DNA of 54,365 nucleotides from an uncultured Clostridia bacterium (GCA_944383305.1 CALWOZ010000016.1:1-54365), one strand, 5' to 3'; positions 35,008-45,061 are shown, counted from the first letter of the stretch. The notes: generated by a model from the letters alone, not told the origin. A program made the numbers and translations.

Positions 35008-35102
35008 TGTATGATAGAATGTTTTTTTATAATTATTTGTCAAAAAATCACCTTTTGACATAAATTATAAAAAACAACTATTACTATTATTCTTAATTCA
35101 AT

Positions 35103-35216
35103 CAATTTTTTGATATTTTATATCAAAAAAATCTATTTCTAGTATTCTCAAATAAAAATTTAAACAAAAGTCAATTTATAATTTTTATTTGTAAGAATAA
35201 AGTCATAGCTTAATTA
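35103..35216 (+). repeat. dispersed intergenic repeat, copy D
   Basis: It holds the TTTTTTGATAT stem, a CTATTTCTAGTATTC arm, TTTATAATTTTTATTT and the right arm AATAAAGTCATAGCTTAATT. The repeat ends 27 bp before the LysM ATG and so is probably transcribed. Confidence 0.6.
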
Positions 35217-35243
35217 TATTAAATAAACTTTAGGAGGATTAAT

Positions 35244-36128
35244 ATGTCCAATAAGGATAATGAAAACAAAAACTCACAACAACTTTTTAGTGAAGATATT
35301 ACAAAAAAATTAGTTAAAAACATTTTAGATAATGAACCTGAAAATACAAAAACAACTAAACAACCTGATTTTAACATAGAATATGAAGACTACGATAGCC
35401 AACAATTTGATGAAGACTTAGAAGAAGACTTTGATGAAGAATACAGTTATGAAGAAGATTATTATGAATATAATGATGATTATAATATAAAACCTTCAAA
35501 AAAATCTCAATCTAAAAAAATAAATAAAAATACTAAATCTCAAAATCAATATAGAAAAAACATAGAAATGTATGGTAAGGACTTTTTTGAAGATGACTAT
35601 GATGATTATGATGATAGTTCTCCATCATTAATAGGTAGAGTTATATCTTTTTCTATTATTATAGTATTGACTATATCTACTGCCTTTTTAGCTTTTAGCT
35701 TAAAATCTACAAAAAAAGAATTAACCGATGCAAAAGCAGAAATACAAGAACTTCTTGACAATAAAGAGGATACAGAAAATAAACTAATGGAAGAATCATT
35801 AAAAAGTGAAGTAGATGCTTTAAAAACAGAAAACGAAAATTTGAAATCTCAGTTAAATCCTAATAATTCAAGCACGACTAATGATACAAGCACTCAAACA
35901 ACGTCTAAAAACACAAGTTCATCTACAAATAACAACACTACTACAAATAATAGTAATAATTCTTCATCATCTGAATATATTGTTAAAGAAGGAGATATTA
36001 TTTGGAATATTAGTAAGCAAGTTTATGGAAATGGTTCTTATTATCAAAAAATATTAGATGCCAATGGTCTTACAGAAAATAGTATTCTTAAGCCAGGTCA
36101 AAAACTTATTATTCCAAATCTTAATTAG
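35244..36128 (+). CDS. membrane protein with C-terminal LysM domain
   Basis: This 294-residue protein has an acidic cytoplasmic N-terminus (about 1-130, rich in Asp/Glu/Tyr), one transmembrane helix (about 133-152) and a coiled coil (about 158-200). A Ser/Thr/Asn-rich linker and a LysM domain ending it follow ([20 protein letters not shown] and [14 protein letters not shown]). It would bind peptidoglycan outside while the tail stays inside. It overlaps no gene and is 8 bp before rho. GGAGGATTA precedes its ATG. Confidence 0.85.
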   Translation: MSNKDNENKNSQQLFSEDITKKLVKNILDNEPENTKTTKQPDFNIEYEDYDSQQFDEDLEEDFDEEYSYEEDYYEYNDDYNIKPSKKSQSKKINKNTKSQNQYRKNIEMYGKDFFEDDYDDYDDSSPSLIGRVISFSIIIVLTISTAFLAFSLKSTKKELTDAKAEIQELLDNKEDTENKLMEESLKSEVDALKTENENLKSQLNPNNSSTTNDTSTQTTSKNTSSSTNNNTTTNNSNNSSSSEYIVKEGDIIWNISKQVYGNGSYYQKILDANGLTENSILKPGQKLIIPNLN

Positions 36129-36136
36129 GAGGAAAT

Positions 36137-37489
36137 ATGGATTACAACGATCTTACTTTAGCTGAACTTAGAGAAATAGCTAAAAAACATAATATAAAAT
36201 CTATTACAACATACAAAAAAGATGAACTTATATCTATTTTAAATAACATAAAAAATGAAAAAAACACAAATCAAAACGATTATAAAGAAGAGTTGGACAA
36301 GCCTTACAATATTCAATTAGATAAACCAGAAAAAGCTGCATATTTAAAAGAACTTGATAGTGGTATAAGTGCTGAGGGAATATTAGAGGTTTTAGCTGAT
36401 GGTTATGGCTTTTTAAGGAGTAATAATTATCTTTCTGGTTCAAATGATGTTTATGTTTCTCCAGCTCATATTAGAAGATTTAATTTAAAAACTGGTGATT
36501 ATATAAAAGGAACTTTAAGAATTCCTAAGGAAAATGAAAAATTTTCTGCTTTATTATTTGTAAGCACTGTTAATGGTGACTCTCCTGTTTCCATTGTGTC
36601 TAGACCTAACTTTGAAAAGCTTACACCTATATATCCACAAGAAAAACTAAACTTAGAAATAGGTCAAAATAATTTATCAGGAAGAATTATAGATATAGTT
36701 TGTCCCATAGGAAAAGGGCAACGTGGTATGATAGTTGCTCCTCCTAAAACTGGCAAAACTACATTATTAAAGTCTATAGCAAATTCTATAATAAAAAATC
36801 ACCCTGAAGTACATTTATTAGTTTTATTAATAGATGAACGTCCTGAAGAAGTTACAGATATGCAACGTTCTATTGTAGGAGATAATATTGAGGTAATATA
36901 CTCAACTTTTGATGAACAACCAGACCATCATAGAAGAGTAGCTGAAATGGTTTTAGAACGAGCTAAAAGATTGGCTGAACAAGGTAAAGATTTAGTTATA
37001 CTATTAGACAGCATAACTAGATTGTCTAGAGCTTATAATATTTTAATTCCATCTAGTGGTAGAACATTGTCTGGTGGACTTGACCCTGCTACATTATATA
37101 TGCCTAAAAAATTCTTTGGTGCTGCTAGAAATATTGAAGAAGGCGGAAGTCTTACTATTCTTGCTACTGCTCTTATAGATACTGGTAGTAAAATGGACGA
37201 TGTTATTTTTGAAGAATTTAAAGGGACTGGCAATATGGAGCTAGTTCTTGACAGAAAAATAGCAGAAAGGCGTATATTTCCCGCTGTTGACATATCAAAA
37301 TCTAGCACTAGAAAAGAGGAACTTCTACTTGATAAAGAATATTTAGATGCTTCTTATTATATTAGAAAATGCTTTGGTAATAATCCAGTCCAAAACATTG
37401 ATATTACAGAAAAAATATTATCTATATTAAAATCTACCAAAAATAATAAAGAATTCTTTAAAGTTCTTCCAAAATTAGATATAAATTAA
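36137..37489 (+). CDS. rho: transcription termination factor Rho
   Basis: The 450-residue Rho hexamer helicase ends non-coding transcripts. The N-terminal helical domain ([17 protein letters not shown]), the RNA-binding cold-shock-like domain (about 80-150), Walker [18 protein letters not shown] (near 195), Walker [13 protein letters not shown] and the R-loop region ([18 protein letters not shown]) are intact. rpmE follows as in many Clostridia. GAGGAAAT precedes the ATG. Confidence 0.97.
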   Translation: MDYNDLTLAELREIAKKHNIKSITTYKKDELISILNNIKNEKNTNQNDYKEELDKPYNIQLDKPEKAAYLKELDSGISAEGILEVLADGYGFLRSNNYLSGSNDVYVSPAHIRRFNLKTGDYIKGTLRIPKENEKFSALLFVSTVNGDSPVSIVSRPNFEKLTPIYPQEKLNLEIGQNNLSGRIIDIVCPIGKGQRGMIVAPPKTGKTTLLKSIANSIIKNHPEVHLLVLLIDERPEEVTDMQRSIVGDNIEVIYSTFDEQPDHHRRVAEMVLERAKRLAEQGKDLVILLDSITRLSRAYNILIPSSGRTLSGGLDPATLYMPKKFFGAARNIEEGGSLTILATALIDTGSKMDDVIFEEFKGTGNMELVLDRKIAERRIFPAVDISKSSTRKEELLLDKEYLDASYYIRKCFGNNPVQNIDITEKILSILKSTKNNKEFFKVLPKLDIN

Positions 37490-37527
37490 TTTATAATAAT
37501 AAAAATATTAAATATACTAAAAAATTA

Positions 37528-37556
37528 TTGCAATATATATGTATATGTGATATAAT
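37528..37556 (+). promoter_or_regulatory. promoter of rpmE
   Basis: TTGCAA (37528-37533) and TATAAT (37551-37556) are 17 bp apart. The 5' leader that follows contains GGAGAT...ATCTC (about 37576-37596), a small hairpin that could be an L31 autoregulatory leader. Confidence 0.6.
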
Positions 37557-37621
37557 TCATTTGTTATGTTAATATGGAGATGCCAAAATGTATCTCAAAT
37601 TTTTAGAAAGAGGTGTTTTAC

Positions 37622-37831
37622 ATGAGAGAAGGAATTCATCCAGAATACTTTCAAGCTAAAGTAAAATGTAACTGTGGAAACGAATTTATCGCTGGTTCTA
37701 CAAATGAAGAAATTCGTGTTGAGGTTTGTTCTAAATGCCATCCATACTATACTGGCAGTCAAAAACTTTTACTTGATGCTGGTGGACGTGTTGACAAATT
37801 CAATAAAAAATACGGTAGAAATAGTCAATAA
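37622..37831 (+). CDS. rpmE: 50S ribosomal protein L31
   Basis: The 69-residue L31 is of the zinc-binding type (CNCGNEF, then [10 protein letters not shown]). GAGGTG directs translation from the ATG at 37622; a GTG start 9 bp upstream overlaps that site and is rejected. It is encoded 132 bp after rho with its own promoter. The length fits. Confidence 0.96.
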   Translation: MREGIHPEYFQAKVKCNCGNEFIAGSTNEEIRVEVCSKCHPYYTGSQKLLLDAGGRVDKFNKKYGRNSQ

Positions 37832-37849
37832 TAATTTATTTTTATTAAT

Positions 37850-37958
37850 CAATTTTTTTGATACTTTGTATCAAAAAACAGTTATTCCTATTATTCTTCT
37901 TAGATAAAAATTAAAATCTATTTATAATTTTTATCTTGAACAATAAAATAATAGCTTA
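37850..37958 (+). repeat. dispersed intergenic repeat, copy E
   Basis: It shows TTTTTTGATAC/GTATCAAAAAA around TTT, GTTATTCCTATTATTCTTC, TCTATTTATAATTTTTATC and the right arm CAATAAAATAATAGCTTA. It closely matches copy A. It sits between the rpmE stop and the rpmE terminator. Confidence 0.6.
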
Positions 37959-37963
37959 TGTAT

Positions 37964-37998
37964 AAAAACCCTAGAGTTATAAAAATTCTAGGGTTTTT
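37964..37998 (+). terminator. terminator of rpmE
   Basis: AAAAACCCTAGA and TCTAGGGTTTTT form a 12-bp stem with a T run. Confidence 0.85.
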
Positions 37999-38052
37999 TA
38001 TATTAAATTTTTAACTATATAAACTAAAAATAAAATAATCAAAAATTTATAC

Positions 38053-38069
38053 ATTACAAATACATTACA
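38053..38069 (-). promoter_or_regulatory. WalR-box match before the LCP gene
   Basis: ATTACAAATACATTACA is the reverse complement of TGTAAT-N5-TGTAAT, an exact match to the WalR consensus TGTWAH-N5-TGTWAH. It lies 37 bp before the -35 of the LCP promoter. Confidence 0.55.
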
Positions 38070-38105
38070 ATTTTTTAATAAATTGTAAAAAACCTTGTTT
38101 TTACC

Positions 38106-38134
38106 TTGAAAAAATAACAATATTTTGATATACT
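38106..38134 (+). promoter_or_regulatory. promoter of the LCP and phosphodiester-glycosidase genes
   Basis: TTGAAA (38106-38111) and TATACT (38129-38134) are 17 bp apart, 33 bp before the ATG. Confidence 0.6.
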
Positions 38135-38166
38135 TTAATTTGATTAACATTTTAGGAGTTTATATT

Positions 38167-39240
38167 ATGAAAGATTTGGATATTAATTATAAGAAAAGAT
38201 TTTTTTCAATATTTTTTAGTATTTTGGGCATATTTTTGATAGTTTTATTATTTGTATTTTTTGGATATAAATTTTTAAATGCCGAACCTGTTTACGACCC
38301 GCTAAAACAAAGAGACTCTACACTTATAACCGATAAAGAGCTAAAACAACAAGAAGAACAACAATCTAAAGGAATATTTACCCCACCTGTTAGGACAAAT
38401 ATTTTAATAACTGGTGTAGACAAAGCAGAAAACTTAACAGACGTTATGATGGTAGCTAGCTTTATTAGTACAACTGGAGAGATAAATTTACTATCTATTC
38501 CTCGAGATACTTATATAAACTTTTCTGGAGAAGAACTTAAAAATCTTAGAAATATAAATAGTGGTGCTCCAAGTGTTATGAAAGCAAATGCTATATACGC
38601 CTATACTAAAGACAGTGGTATGGATACTTTAAAAAGTATAGTAGAATCTATGTTAGGTATAAAAATAGATTATTATGTAAAAGTTGATTTAGATGCTTTT
38701 ATAAGTATTGTAGACGCTGTTGGAGGTATATACTTTGATGTTCCTAAAGGTGGACTTAGATATAGTGACCCAACTCAAAATTTATACATAAATCTTAAAG
38801 AAGGAAGGCAACTATTAGATGGTAAATCTGCTGAGGGATTAGTTCGTTTTAGAAAAGGTTATGCTAGACAAGATTTACAAAGAGTAGAAGTTCAACAACA
38901 ATTTATTAAAGAATTTGTTACTCAAATATTAGATAAAGATACATTAATTAATAATTTAGGTGAAATTTCATTAAGTCTTATAAAATATGTAGAAACCAAT
39001 TTTACTCTATCAGATTTACCTAAATATTTAAACTCTATCCCAAATATTAATACTGAAAAGATGAAAACAACCACTTTACCTGGTTCACCTCAAAGCATAA
39101 ATGGAATATCTTATTATATTTTAGATACTAATAGTACTAAAGAAATTGTTGATGAATTTTTCTATGGTAATACAGACCCTGAAAAAGAAGTTATTGCCGA
39201 AGAAACTACTGATACTTCTAATACAGAAAAAACATCTTAA
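38167..39240 (+). CDS. LytR-CpsA-Psr (LCP) family wall-polymer ligase
   Basis: This 357-residue protein attaches teichoic-acid-like polymers to peptidoglycan. One transmembrane helix (about 12-35) precedes the LCP domain. Hallmarks are LSIPRDTYI (near 110), VDAVGGI and FRKGYARQDLQRVEVQQQFI (near 225). The ATG at 38167 is selected because AGGAG is 8 bp before it; a longer frame adds 14 residues without such a site. A phosphodiester-glycosidase gene follows 23 bp later. A WalR box stands before the promoter. Confidence 0.92.
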   Translation: MKDLDINYKKRFFSIFFSILGIFLIVLLFVFFGYKFLNAEPVYDPLKQRDSTLITDKELKQQEEQQSKGIFTPPVRTNILITGVDKAENLTDVMMVASFISTTGEINLLSIPRDTYINFSGEELKNLRNINSGAPSVMKANAIYAYTKDSGMDTLKSIVESMLGIKIDYYVKVDLDAFISIVDAVGGIYFDVPKGGLRYSDPTQNLYINLKEGRQLLDGKSAEGLVRFRKGYARQDLQRVEVQQQFIKEFVTQILDKDTLINNLGEISLSLIKYVETNFTLSDLPKYLNSIPNINTEKMKTTTLPGSPQSINGISYYILDTNSTKEIVDEFFYGNTDPEKEVIAEETTDTSNTEKTS

Positions 39241-39263
39241 ATAAACTATATTTGGAGGTAAAT

Positions 39264-42137
39264 ATGAAAAAGAAATTTTTAACATATACATTAGCTTTAG
39301 CTTTAAGTCTATCAACATTTATTCCAAAAAATGTTTTGGCTGACTCTAATCTTTTATATGTAGACAAAGAAACTCAAACTATAACAGATGGTCTTATATA
39401 TGAAAAAAGTGAACGTCTTTATAAATCTGGTTGGAAAGATGTTCACATTTTAACAGTAGACTTAACAAATCCTAATGTAGACATAGAAATAATAGATTCT
39501 GTAACAGAACACGGACTTAAAAAAAATGTAGAAAGTCTAGTAAAAGAAAATAATGCCATAGCTGGCATTAATGCCGACTTTTTTGGTTCTGGCAATCCAG
39601 GGTCTAGTATGGGACAAATAATAGTAGATGGAAATATTAATGAAGCTCAAAATTATTATAATGCTTCTTCTAATAGTTATGCTGGTATATTTTTAGATAA
39701 ATATGGCAATGCATTTATAGACTATATAAAATCTAATTTAAGATTATATAATGATAAAGTATCTTTAGAGCTACAAGCTAAAAATAAAATAACAAATTTT
39801 AAAAAACCTGTATATTTTGATAGAAGTGTAATAACTAATACACAAGACTTAGATAAGAGAAATAAAAATCTTTTTAAAGTAGTAGTTCAAGACAAAAAAA
39901 TAATTAAAAAAGCTGGTGCTGGCGAAGTTGTAGATATACCAGAAAATGGATATATAATCGTTATGAATAAGGATACTGCTTCTGAAAAATTAGCTTTATT
40001 TAATGTAGGAGACCCTCTTTACTTTACAGAAAGTTATAAGTTTGTATTTAGAGAAAATAAGGATATAAGTGAAGTTTTAACTGGTATATCTGCTGGTGGA
40101 GAAATATTAAGAAATGGACAAGCTATATCTACTGGTATGTCAATTTCTCCTAATTCTAGAAATCCTCGTAGTGCAGTAGGTGTTAATAAAGAAAAAACAA
40201 AGCTTATATTAGTAGCTGTTGATGGTAGAGGTCAAAGTACTGGTGCTACTCATAGTGAAATGGCTAATATACTCTTAGAATATGGAGCTTATGATGCGAT
40301 ACACCTTGATGGTGGTGGTTCTACAACAGTTGCATTAAGAGAAGAAGGAGAAAAAGATGTTAAAATAGTAAATAACGTTTCTGATAGTTCTCCTCGACTT
40401 GTACCTAATGCTATTGGCGTAAAAACTACAAATCCTACTGGTGATGTAGCTTCATTATTAGTTAGCATAGATAAAAAAGATGAAGAATCTATTGTAGCTG
40501 GTGTAACGTATGGATTAAAAGTAACTGGTGTAGATGCTAATAAAAATCCAGTAGATATAGATACTAGTCAAGTTACGTTTTCTTTTACAAATGAAAGTGA
40601 CGGAACAATAAATAATAATTATTTCTTATGTAATAATGCTGGTGATTTAACAATAAATGCAACTTATTCAAATGGTGCAACTGGACAAATTAATTTTAAA
40701 GCAATAGAAGGATTTAACTCTATTATTCCTAATGCAAGCAAAACTTCATTATCTATCGGAGAGAACACTCCTCTATCAATAGTAGCTGTAAATAAAGATG
40801 GATTTTCTAAAGCTATAGATTCTTCTTTAGTATCTTGGAGTGTTGATAATTCTGAAATTGGATATATACAAAATAATGCTTTTTATGCAAAAGCAGAAGG
40901 TTTAGCCACTCTTACAGCAACATATAATGGTTTTAGTGCATCTATTACTATCGCCGTTGGTAACACCCCTACTCCTGTTACCTCTTTTGAAGAAACTAGA
41001 AATTTATTTATGATGTACTTTCCTGCTGACAAAACAGTTTCTGGTGGAGCTGGAATAACTAACGCTGCTTCATATGACGGTAAAAACAGTCTTTTATTAA
41101 GTTATAATTTTAAAGAAAATGTTTCAACGCCTCAAGCTAGCTATGTTTGCTTTGAAAGGCAGCCTATAACTTTATCTGGTTCACCAAATGCTATACAAAT
41201 GCAAGTTAAAGGTGATGCTAGTGGCAATATGTTAAAAATGGTATTAAAAGATAAAAATAATAAAGAATATATATTACCTGTTTTAAATGAAATGCTATCT
41301 AAAGACTGGGTTACAGCAAATGTTAATATTCCTTCTGATGTTGCATATCCTGTTAGAATAGATAAATTATATGTAGCTACTCTAAGCACTACTGCAAAGG
41401 AAAGTGGAACTATATATATAGATGGTATTAATGCTATGACTAAAAGAACTGATGGAGGTCAACTTACAAATTCTTATCAAGATTACTTAAATCAATCTAT
41501 AAGCCAAATTGCACCTACATCTAGCGAAGAAGATATAAACGTTTTTGGTCAAACTTCAACCAAACCTTATTCAAATTCTAAAACAGTTTTACAAGATGCT
41601 ATAAACATTATGAAAAATAATGCTAGAGCTATGGTTTTTGCTGGTTCTACTAATTTAGAAGATATAAATACTGGTGTTTCTACTGTGTCTTGGAACAATA
41701 AATATAATACTACAAATACAAGTTATTTATCTATTATAAATCTTGCTACTAAAAGTGGTGTTATGAGAACAGAAAGCCCTGACCAATGGAGATGGCTACA
41801 AAGCTATTTAACAAACCAAAGTAAAAATAATATCCTTATAAATATGGATAAAAATATATGGGATTCAAATAATGGTCTTAAAGGTGAAAGAGAAAATGAA
41901 CTATTCCATAAAATTTTAAAGGAATTTGTAGAAGAAACTGGTAAAAATGTAATAGTTGTATCTGCTGTATCGGATAAAACAAATGTATATGTTAAAGATG
42001 GTGTTAGATATATTACATTAAACGGTTTAACTAACTCTGACTCTAATAACTTAAATAATTATAAATATTTAAAAATTAGAGTTAGTGAAAATGATTTAAA
42101 ATATGAAATATGCAATGTTTATAATACAGTAGAATAA
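39264..42137 (+). CDS. secreted phosphodiester-glycosidase-domain protein
   Basis: The 957-residue protein has a signal peptide (residues 1 to about 27, ending VLADS). A phosphodiester glycosidase (NAGPA) domain spans roughly 50-390; INADFFGSGNPGSSMG, YDAIHLDGGGSTTVA and RLVPNAIGV match the family. Bacterial Ig-like domains (about 395-580) and a CBM-like beta-sandwich (about 585-735) follow. The C-terminal ~200 residues resemble a metallophosphoesterase barrel without clear metal ligands. The protein probably acts on wall glycopolymers or exopolysaccharide. GGAGG is 5 bp before the ATG at 39264; the longer TTG start is rejected. It is co-oriented with the LCP gene. Confidence 0.85.
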   Translation: MKKKFLTYTLALALSLSTFIPKNVLADSNLLYVDKETQTITDGLIYEKSERLYKSGWKDVHILTVDLTNPNVDIEIIDSVTEHGLKKNVESLVKENNAIAGINADFFGSGNPGSSMGQIIVDGNINEAQNYYNASSNSYAGIFLDKYGNAFIDYIKSNLRLYNDKVSLELQAKNKITNFKKPVYFDRSVITNTQDLDKRNKNLFKVVVQDKKIIKKAGAGEVVDIPENGYIIVMNKDTASEKLALFNVGDPLYFTESYKFVFRENKDISEVLTGISAGGEILRNGQAISTGMSISPNSRNPRSAVGVNKEKTKLILVAVDGRGQSTGATHSEMANILLEYGAYDAIHLDGGGSTTVALREEGEKDVKIVNNVSDSSPRLVPNAIGVKTTNPTGDVASLLVSIDKKDEESIVAGVTYGLKVTGVDANKNPVDIDTSQVTFSFTNESDGTINNNYFLCNNAGDLTINATYSNGATGQINFKAIEGFNSIIPNASKTSLSIGENTPLSIVAVNKDGFSKAIDSSLVSWSVDNSEIGYIQNNAFYAKAEGLATLTATYNGFSASITIAVGNTPTPVTSFEETRNLFMMYFPADKTVSGGAGITNAASYDGKNSLLLSYNFKENVSTPQASYVCFERQPITLSGSPNAIQMQVKGDASGNMLKMVLKDKNNKEYILPVLNEMLSKDWVTANVNIPSDVAYPVRIDKLYVATLSTTAKESGTIYIDGINAMTKRTDGGQLTNSYQDYLNQSISQIAPTSSEEDINVFGQTSTKPYSNSKTVLQDAINIMKNNARAMVFAGSTNLEDINTGVSTVSWNNKYNTTNTSYLSIINLATKSGVMRTESPDQWRWLQSYLTNQSKNNILINMDKNIWDSNNGLKGERENELFHKILKEFVEETGKNVIVVSAVSDKTNVYVKDGVRYITLNGLTNSDSNNLNNYKYLKIRVSENDLKYEICNVYNTVE

Positions 42138-42151
42138 TATTAATTAACTAC

Positions 42152-42181
42152 AAATAAACCTCCTTTTAGGGAGGTTTATTT
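42152..42181. terminator. bidirectional terminator
   Basis: AAATAAACCTCC and GGAGGTTTATTT form a perfect 12-bp stem. It lies between the 3' ends of the glycosidase gene and the small membrane protein gene, and overlaps the latter's stop. Confidence 0.85.
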
Positions 42182-42343
42182 ATTTAAAAATATTAGACAT
42201 AACCCTCCAATAAATAAACCAAGGGCAAGTATATATCCCCACCAGGGTATAATAAGTACCAAAAGCATACCTAATCCCATAGACGTCAATATAATACCTA
42301 TAATTGTACTTAAAGAAAAAATATATCTACAAGGTCTTCCCAT
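42176..42343 (-). CDS. small membrane protein (55 residues)
   Basis: On the minus strand a GGAGATGATAAA site leads to an ATG at 42343 and the frame MGRPCRYIFSLSTIIGII... ending LIFLNK. Two hydrophobic helices (about 8-31 and 34-52) are separated by PWWGY. Codon use and the well-placed site make it real. The stop lies in the terminator stem. I know no function; it is similar in plan to small spore or envelope proteins. Confidence 0.75.
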   Translation of the reverse strand: MGRPCRYIFSLSTIIGIILTSMGLGMLLVLIIPWWGYILALGLFIGGLCLIFLNK

Positions 42344-42398
42344 TTTATCATCTCCAAATATTATTTATATAATATATTCATATAAATATATTTGTTTA

Positions 42399-43091
42399 CT
42401 ATTCTATTATTACCTTAACCATATCTTTTAATAAAATTTCATCACTAGATACAAAACAATCATAAGCTAAAATATGTACATTATTATTTTTAGCATTTTT
42501 TAAAGCTTGATAAAATTCATAATGTGTTTCTTTATTAGGTTCAAAATATTTTACATTTTTTAATTGAATAACAAACAATATATATGCTTCATATCCCTCT
42601 TTTTTTGCCTCTATAAGTTCATTAATATGTTTTATAGCTCTCTCTGATGGAGCATCTGGAAATCTAACAACACCATTATCTTCTAATGTTACTCCCTTAA
42701 CTTCTATAAATCCTTTTTCTCCTGTCTTTCTCTCAAAATATAAATCAAATCTAGAGTTTTTATATTTTACTTCTTGTTTTATATATCTAATATCTTTTAA
42801 TTCTTGTATAACACCTTTTTCTATTCCCTCTTTAGCTACATAATTTGGTATTTGACTATCCATATTTATAATTAAATTGCCTTTTTTTACACATATAAGA
42901 GAATATTTTGTTTTTCTATTTATATTGTTATTTTCTTCTACAAAAATATCAACACCTTTTATTAATAGTTCTTTACATCTACCCGTGTTTTTAACGTGAC
43001 AAAGTTCTATTTTATTATTTATTTCTATTTCTGCAATAAATCTATTTTTTCTATTTATAAATTTAGCATATCTTATATTATTATATTTCAT
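42399..43091 (-). CDS. sfsA: sugar fermentation stimulation protein SfsA
   Basis: The 230-residue protein matches SfsA: KFINRKNRFIAEIEI at its start, HVKNTGRCKELL, EVKGVTLEDNGVVRFPDAPSERA and the C-terminal restriction-endonuclease-like end. Its biochemical role is not well known (DNA-binding nuclease-like fold). It is monocistronic between terminators. GGAG precedes the ATG. Confidence 0.93.
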   Translation of the reverse strand: MKYNNIRYAKFINRKNRFIAEIEINNKIELCHVKNTGRCKELLIKGVDIFVEENNNINRKTKYSLICVKKGNLIINMDSQIPNYVAKEGIEKGVIQELKDIRYIKQEVKYKNSRFDLYFERKTGEKGFIEVKGVTLEDNGVVRFPDAPSERAIKHINELIEAKKEGYEAYILFVIQLKNVKYFEPNKETHYEFYQALKNAKNNNVHILAYDCFVSSDEILLKDMVKVIIE

Positions 43092-43120
43092 ATTTTTCTC
43101 CTTAAATAATTTTTATAAAA

Positions 43121-43170
43121 AATAAAGAGATATTTGTATATTAAACTTATATATCAAATGTCTCTTTATT
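43121..43170. terminator. terminator between the DUF378 gene and sfsA
   Basis: AATAAAGAGA(T)ATTTG with CAAATGTCTCTTTATT makes a long nearly perfect stem. It terminates the DUF378 transcript before sfsA. Confidence 0.75.
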
Positions 43171-43182
43171 CTATAAAATGGT

Positions 43183-43407
43183 TTATTTATTTGTGGTAGA
43201 CTGTGTATTGCCAAGCTTAGAATATAAACTTATACAATATAAACCGGCAAGACCAACTAAAGCATAAACAATCCTACTTAAAAGAGAGTCCATACCACCA
43301 AATAGTGTCGCAACTAGGTCAAATTTAAAAAATCCAATAAGACCCCAATTTATAGCCCCTATTATTACAAGAGTTAAGGCTGTCCAATCTAAAGGTCTAG
43401 CTTGCAT
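43183..43407 (-). CDS. DUF378 family membrane protein
   Basis: The 74-residue protein has two transmembrane helices: LDWTALTLVIIGAINWGLIG (about 5-24) and SRIVYALVGLAGLYCISLYS (about 45-65). INWGLIGFFKFDLV is the family signature; B. subtilis YuzA belongs here. Start at 43407 is used because AGGAGG is properly placed. Function is unknown. Confidence 0.9.
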   Translation of the reverse strand: MQARPLDWTALTLVIIGAINWGLIGFFKFDLVATLFGGMDSLLSRIVYALVGLAGLYCISLYSKLGNTQSTTNK

Positions 43408-43528
43408 AAAAATACCTCCTAACAAATAAGAATGCTTATAATAGCAAAAATTTTATTAATGCTATTATATTTAGTTTACCCATTTATATTAAATTTATGT
43501 TACAAAAATATTTTACAAAATTTTCTTT

Positions 43529-44767
43529 TTATAAGTTTATGTCATCTACTCTCCCAACTAAAGATATGCTCATCTTATCAATATCAAAAATATTATCTAT
43601 AAGATAGTCTATATCTTCTTTTTTTATTAATTCTACTTCTTTTATTATTTCATCTGGTGTTTTTATCTTTCCAAGTAAAATTTTAGACCTACCTATACTA
43701 GACATTCTATTAGGTGTGCTTTCTAATCCCATTATATAATTGCTTTTTAATTGTTCTTTTGTTTTATCTATTTGTTCTCTACTTATTTTTACTTTTTTAA
43801 GATTATTTATTTCGTGTTTTATTATATTTATAGTTTTATCTAAATGACTTTTATTAAGACCTACATAAATATTAAAAAGTCCATTATTTATATAATTAGA
43901 ATTATAAGAATATATAGAATAGGCAAGTCCGTGTTCTTCTCTTATTTTTTGAAAAAGTATTGAACTCATTCCACCACCAAATATAGTATTTAATAAACTC
44001 ATACTATAATTATATTTACTATTAAAAGATACTCCCTCAAAAGAAATTACAAGATGCAGTTGTTCTATATCTTTGTAAATTTTACTTTTAGAAGGAATAT
44101 AAACATAACTTTTATTAGCCTCTAAACTAGATACACCTTTTGCCATATTTTGAACTTTCTCTTTTATTGTGTGTAGTATACTTTCTTTATCAAAGTTTCC
44201 TGCAATAGCTATAACTGTATTTTCTCCAACATATTTTTCTTTCATATAATCAAAAAAATCTTGTTGTTTAAAATTAGCTACGTTTTCTTTACTCCCTAAT
44301 ACACTATATTCTAAAGGTGAGTTTTTCCATACCTTTTTTTGTAACTCTGCAAAAACTATATCTTCTGGGCTATCTTCATACATACTTATTTCTTCTATTA
44401 TAACCTTAGCCTCTTTTTCAATATCATTTTCATTAAACTCTGAATTAAAGAGCATATCTGTTAAAACGTCTATTGCCTTATCTATGTGAGTATCTAACAC
44501 TCTAGCATAATAACAAGTATATTCTTTAGAGGTAAATGCGTTTAGTTGACCCCCAATATTATCCATTTCTTCAGCAATATCCTTAGATGTTCTTTTACTT
44601 GTTCCTTTAAATAACATATGTTCTATAAAATGTGATATACCATTTGTTTTTTTATTTTCATTTATAGAACCATTTTTTATAAATATACCTAAAGCCACAG
44701 AACGAACAGAACTTATTTGTTCCATAACAATAGATACTCCATTTTCTAATTTAATTGTGTCAAACAT
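43529..44767 (-). CDS. M16 family zinc peptidase
   Basis: This 412-residue insulinase-like peptidase has the inverted zinc motif HFIEHMLFKG (HxxEH, about 47-51) with a distal Glu in the EEISMYEDSP region. It lies directly downstream of pnp on the same strand but 294 bp apart. B. subtilis has a similar pnp-ylxY-mlpA order. The substrate is unknown. GGAG before the ATG supports the start. Confidence 0.92.
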   Translation of the reverse strand: MFDTIKLENGVSIVMEQISSVRSVALGIFIKNGSINENKKTNGISHFIEHMLFKGTSKRTSKDIAEEMDNIGGQLNAFTSKEYTCYYARVLDTHIDKAIDVLTDMLFNSEFNENDIEKEAKVIIEEISMYEDSPEDIVFAELQKKVWKNSPLEYSVLGSKENVANFKQQDFFDYMKEKYVGENTVIAIAGNFDKESILHTIKEKVQNMAKGVSSLEANKSYVYIPSKSKIYKDIEQLHLVISFEGVSFNSKYNYSMSLLNTIFGGGMSSILFQKIREEHGLAYSIYSYNSNYINNGLFNIYVGLNKSHLDKTINIIKHEINNLKKVKISREQIDKTKEQLKSNYIMGLESTPNRMSSIGRSKILLGKIKTPDEIIKEVELIKKEDIDYLIDNIFDIDKMSISLVGRVDDINL

Positions 44768-45017
44768 AATTTATACTCCTTTACTAATTATAATATATAT
44801 ATTTTATCCAAAATATATATTATAATTAAATAATTTTTTTGATTATGAAGTATAATAAATTATGCACTTTTACAAAATAAAAATGTTTACAACATAATCA
44901 CTTTTAATCATATATAAATAATATTAATATAATAATTTAGTTTTATAAAATTTATAATTATTATACACTTTAATATTTAATTTAATACTTAATATATAAA
45001 TTAAAATTAAGAATAAA

Positions 45018-45037
45018 CCTTATAGAAATCTATAAGG
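45018..45037 (-). terminator. terminator of pnp
   Basis: CCTTATAG and CTATAAGG form an 8-bp stem with loop AAAT, downstream of pnp on the minus strand, followed by TTTATTC. The rest of the gap to 44767 is AT-rich with no other feature seen. Confidence 0.6.
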
Positions 45038-45061
45038 CTCTTATTAAGATTTTATTAAAAT

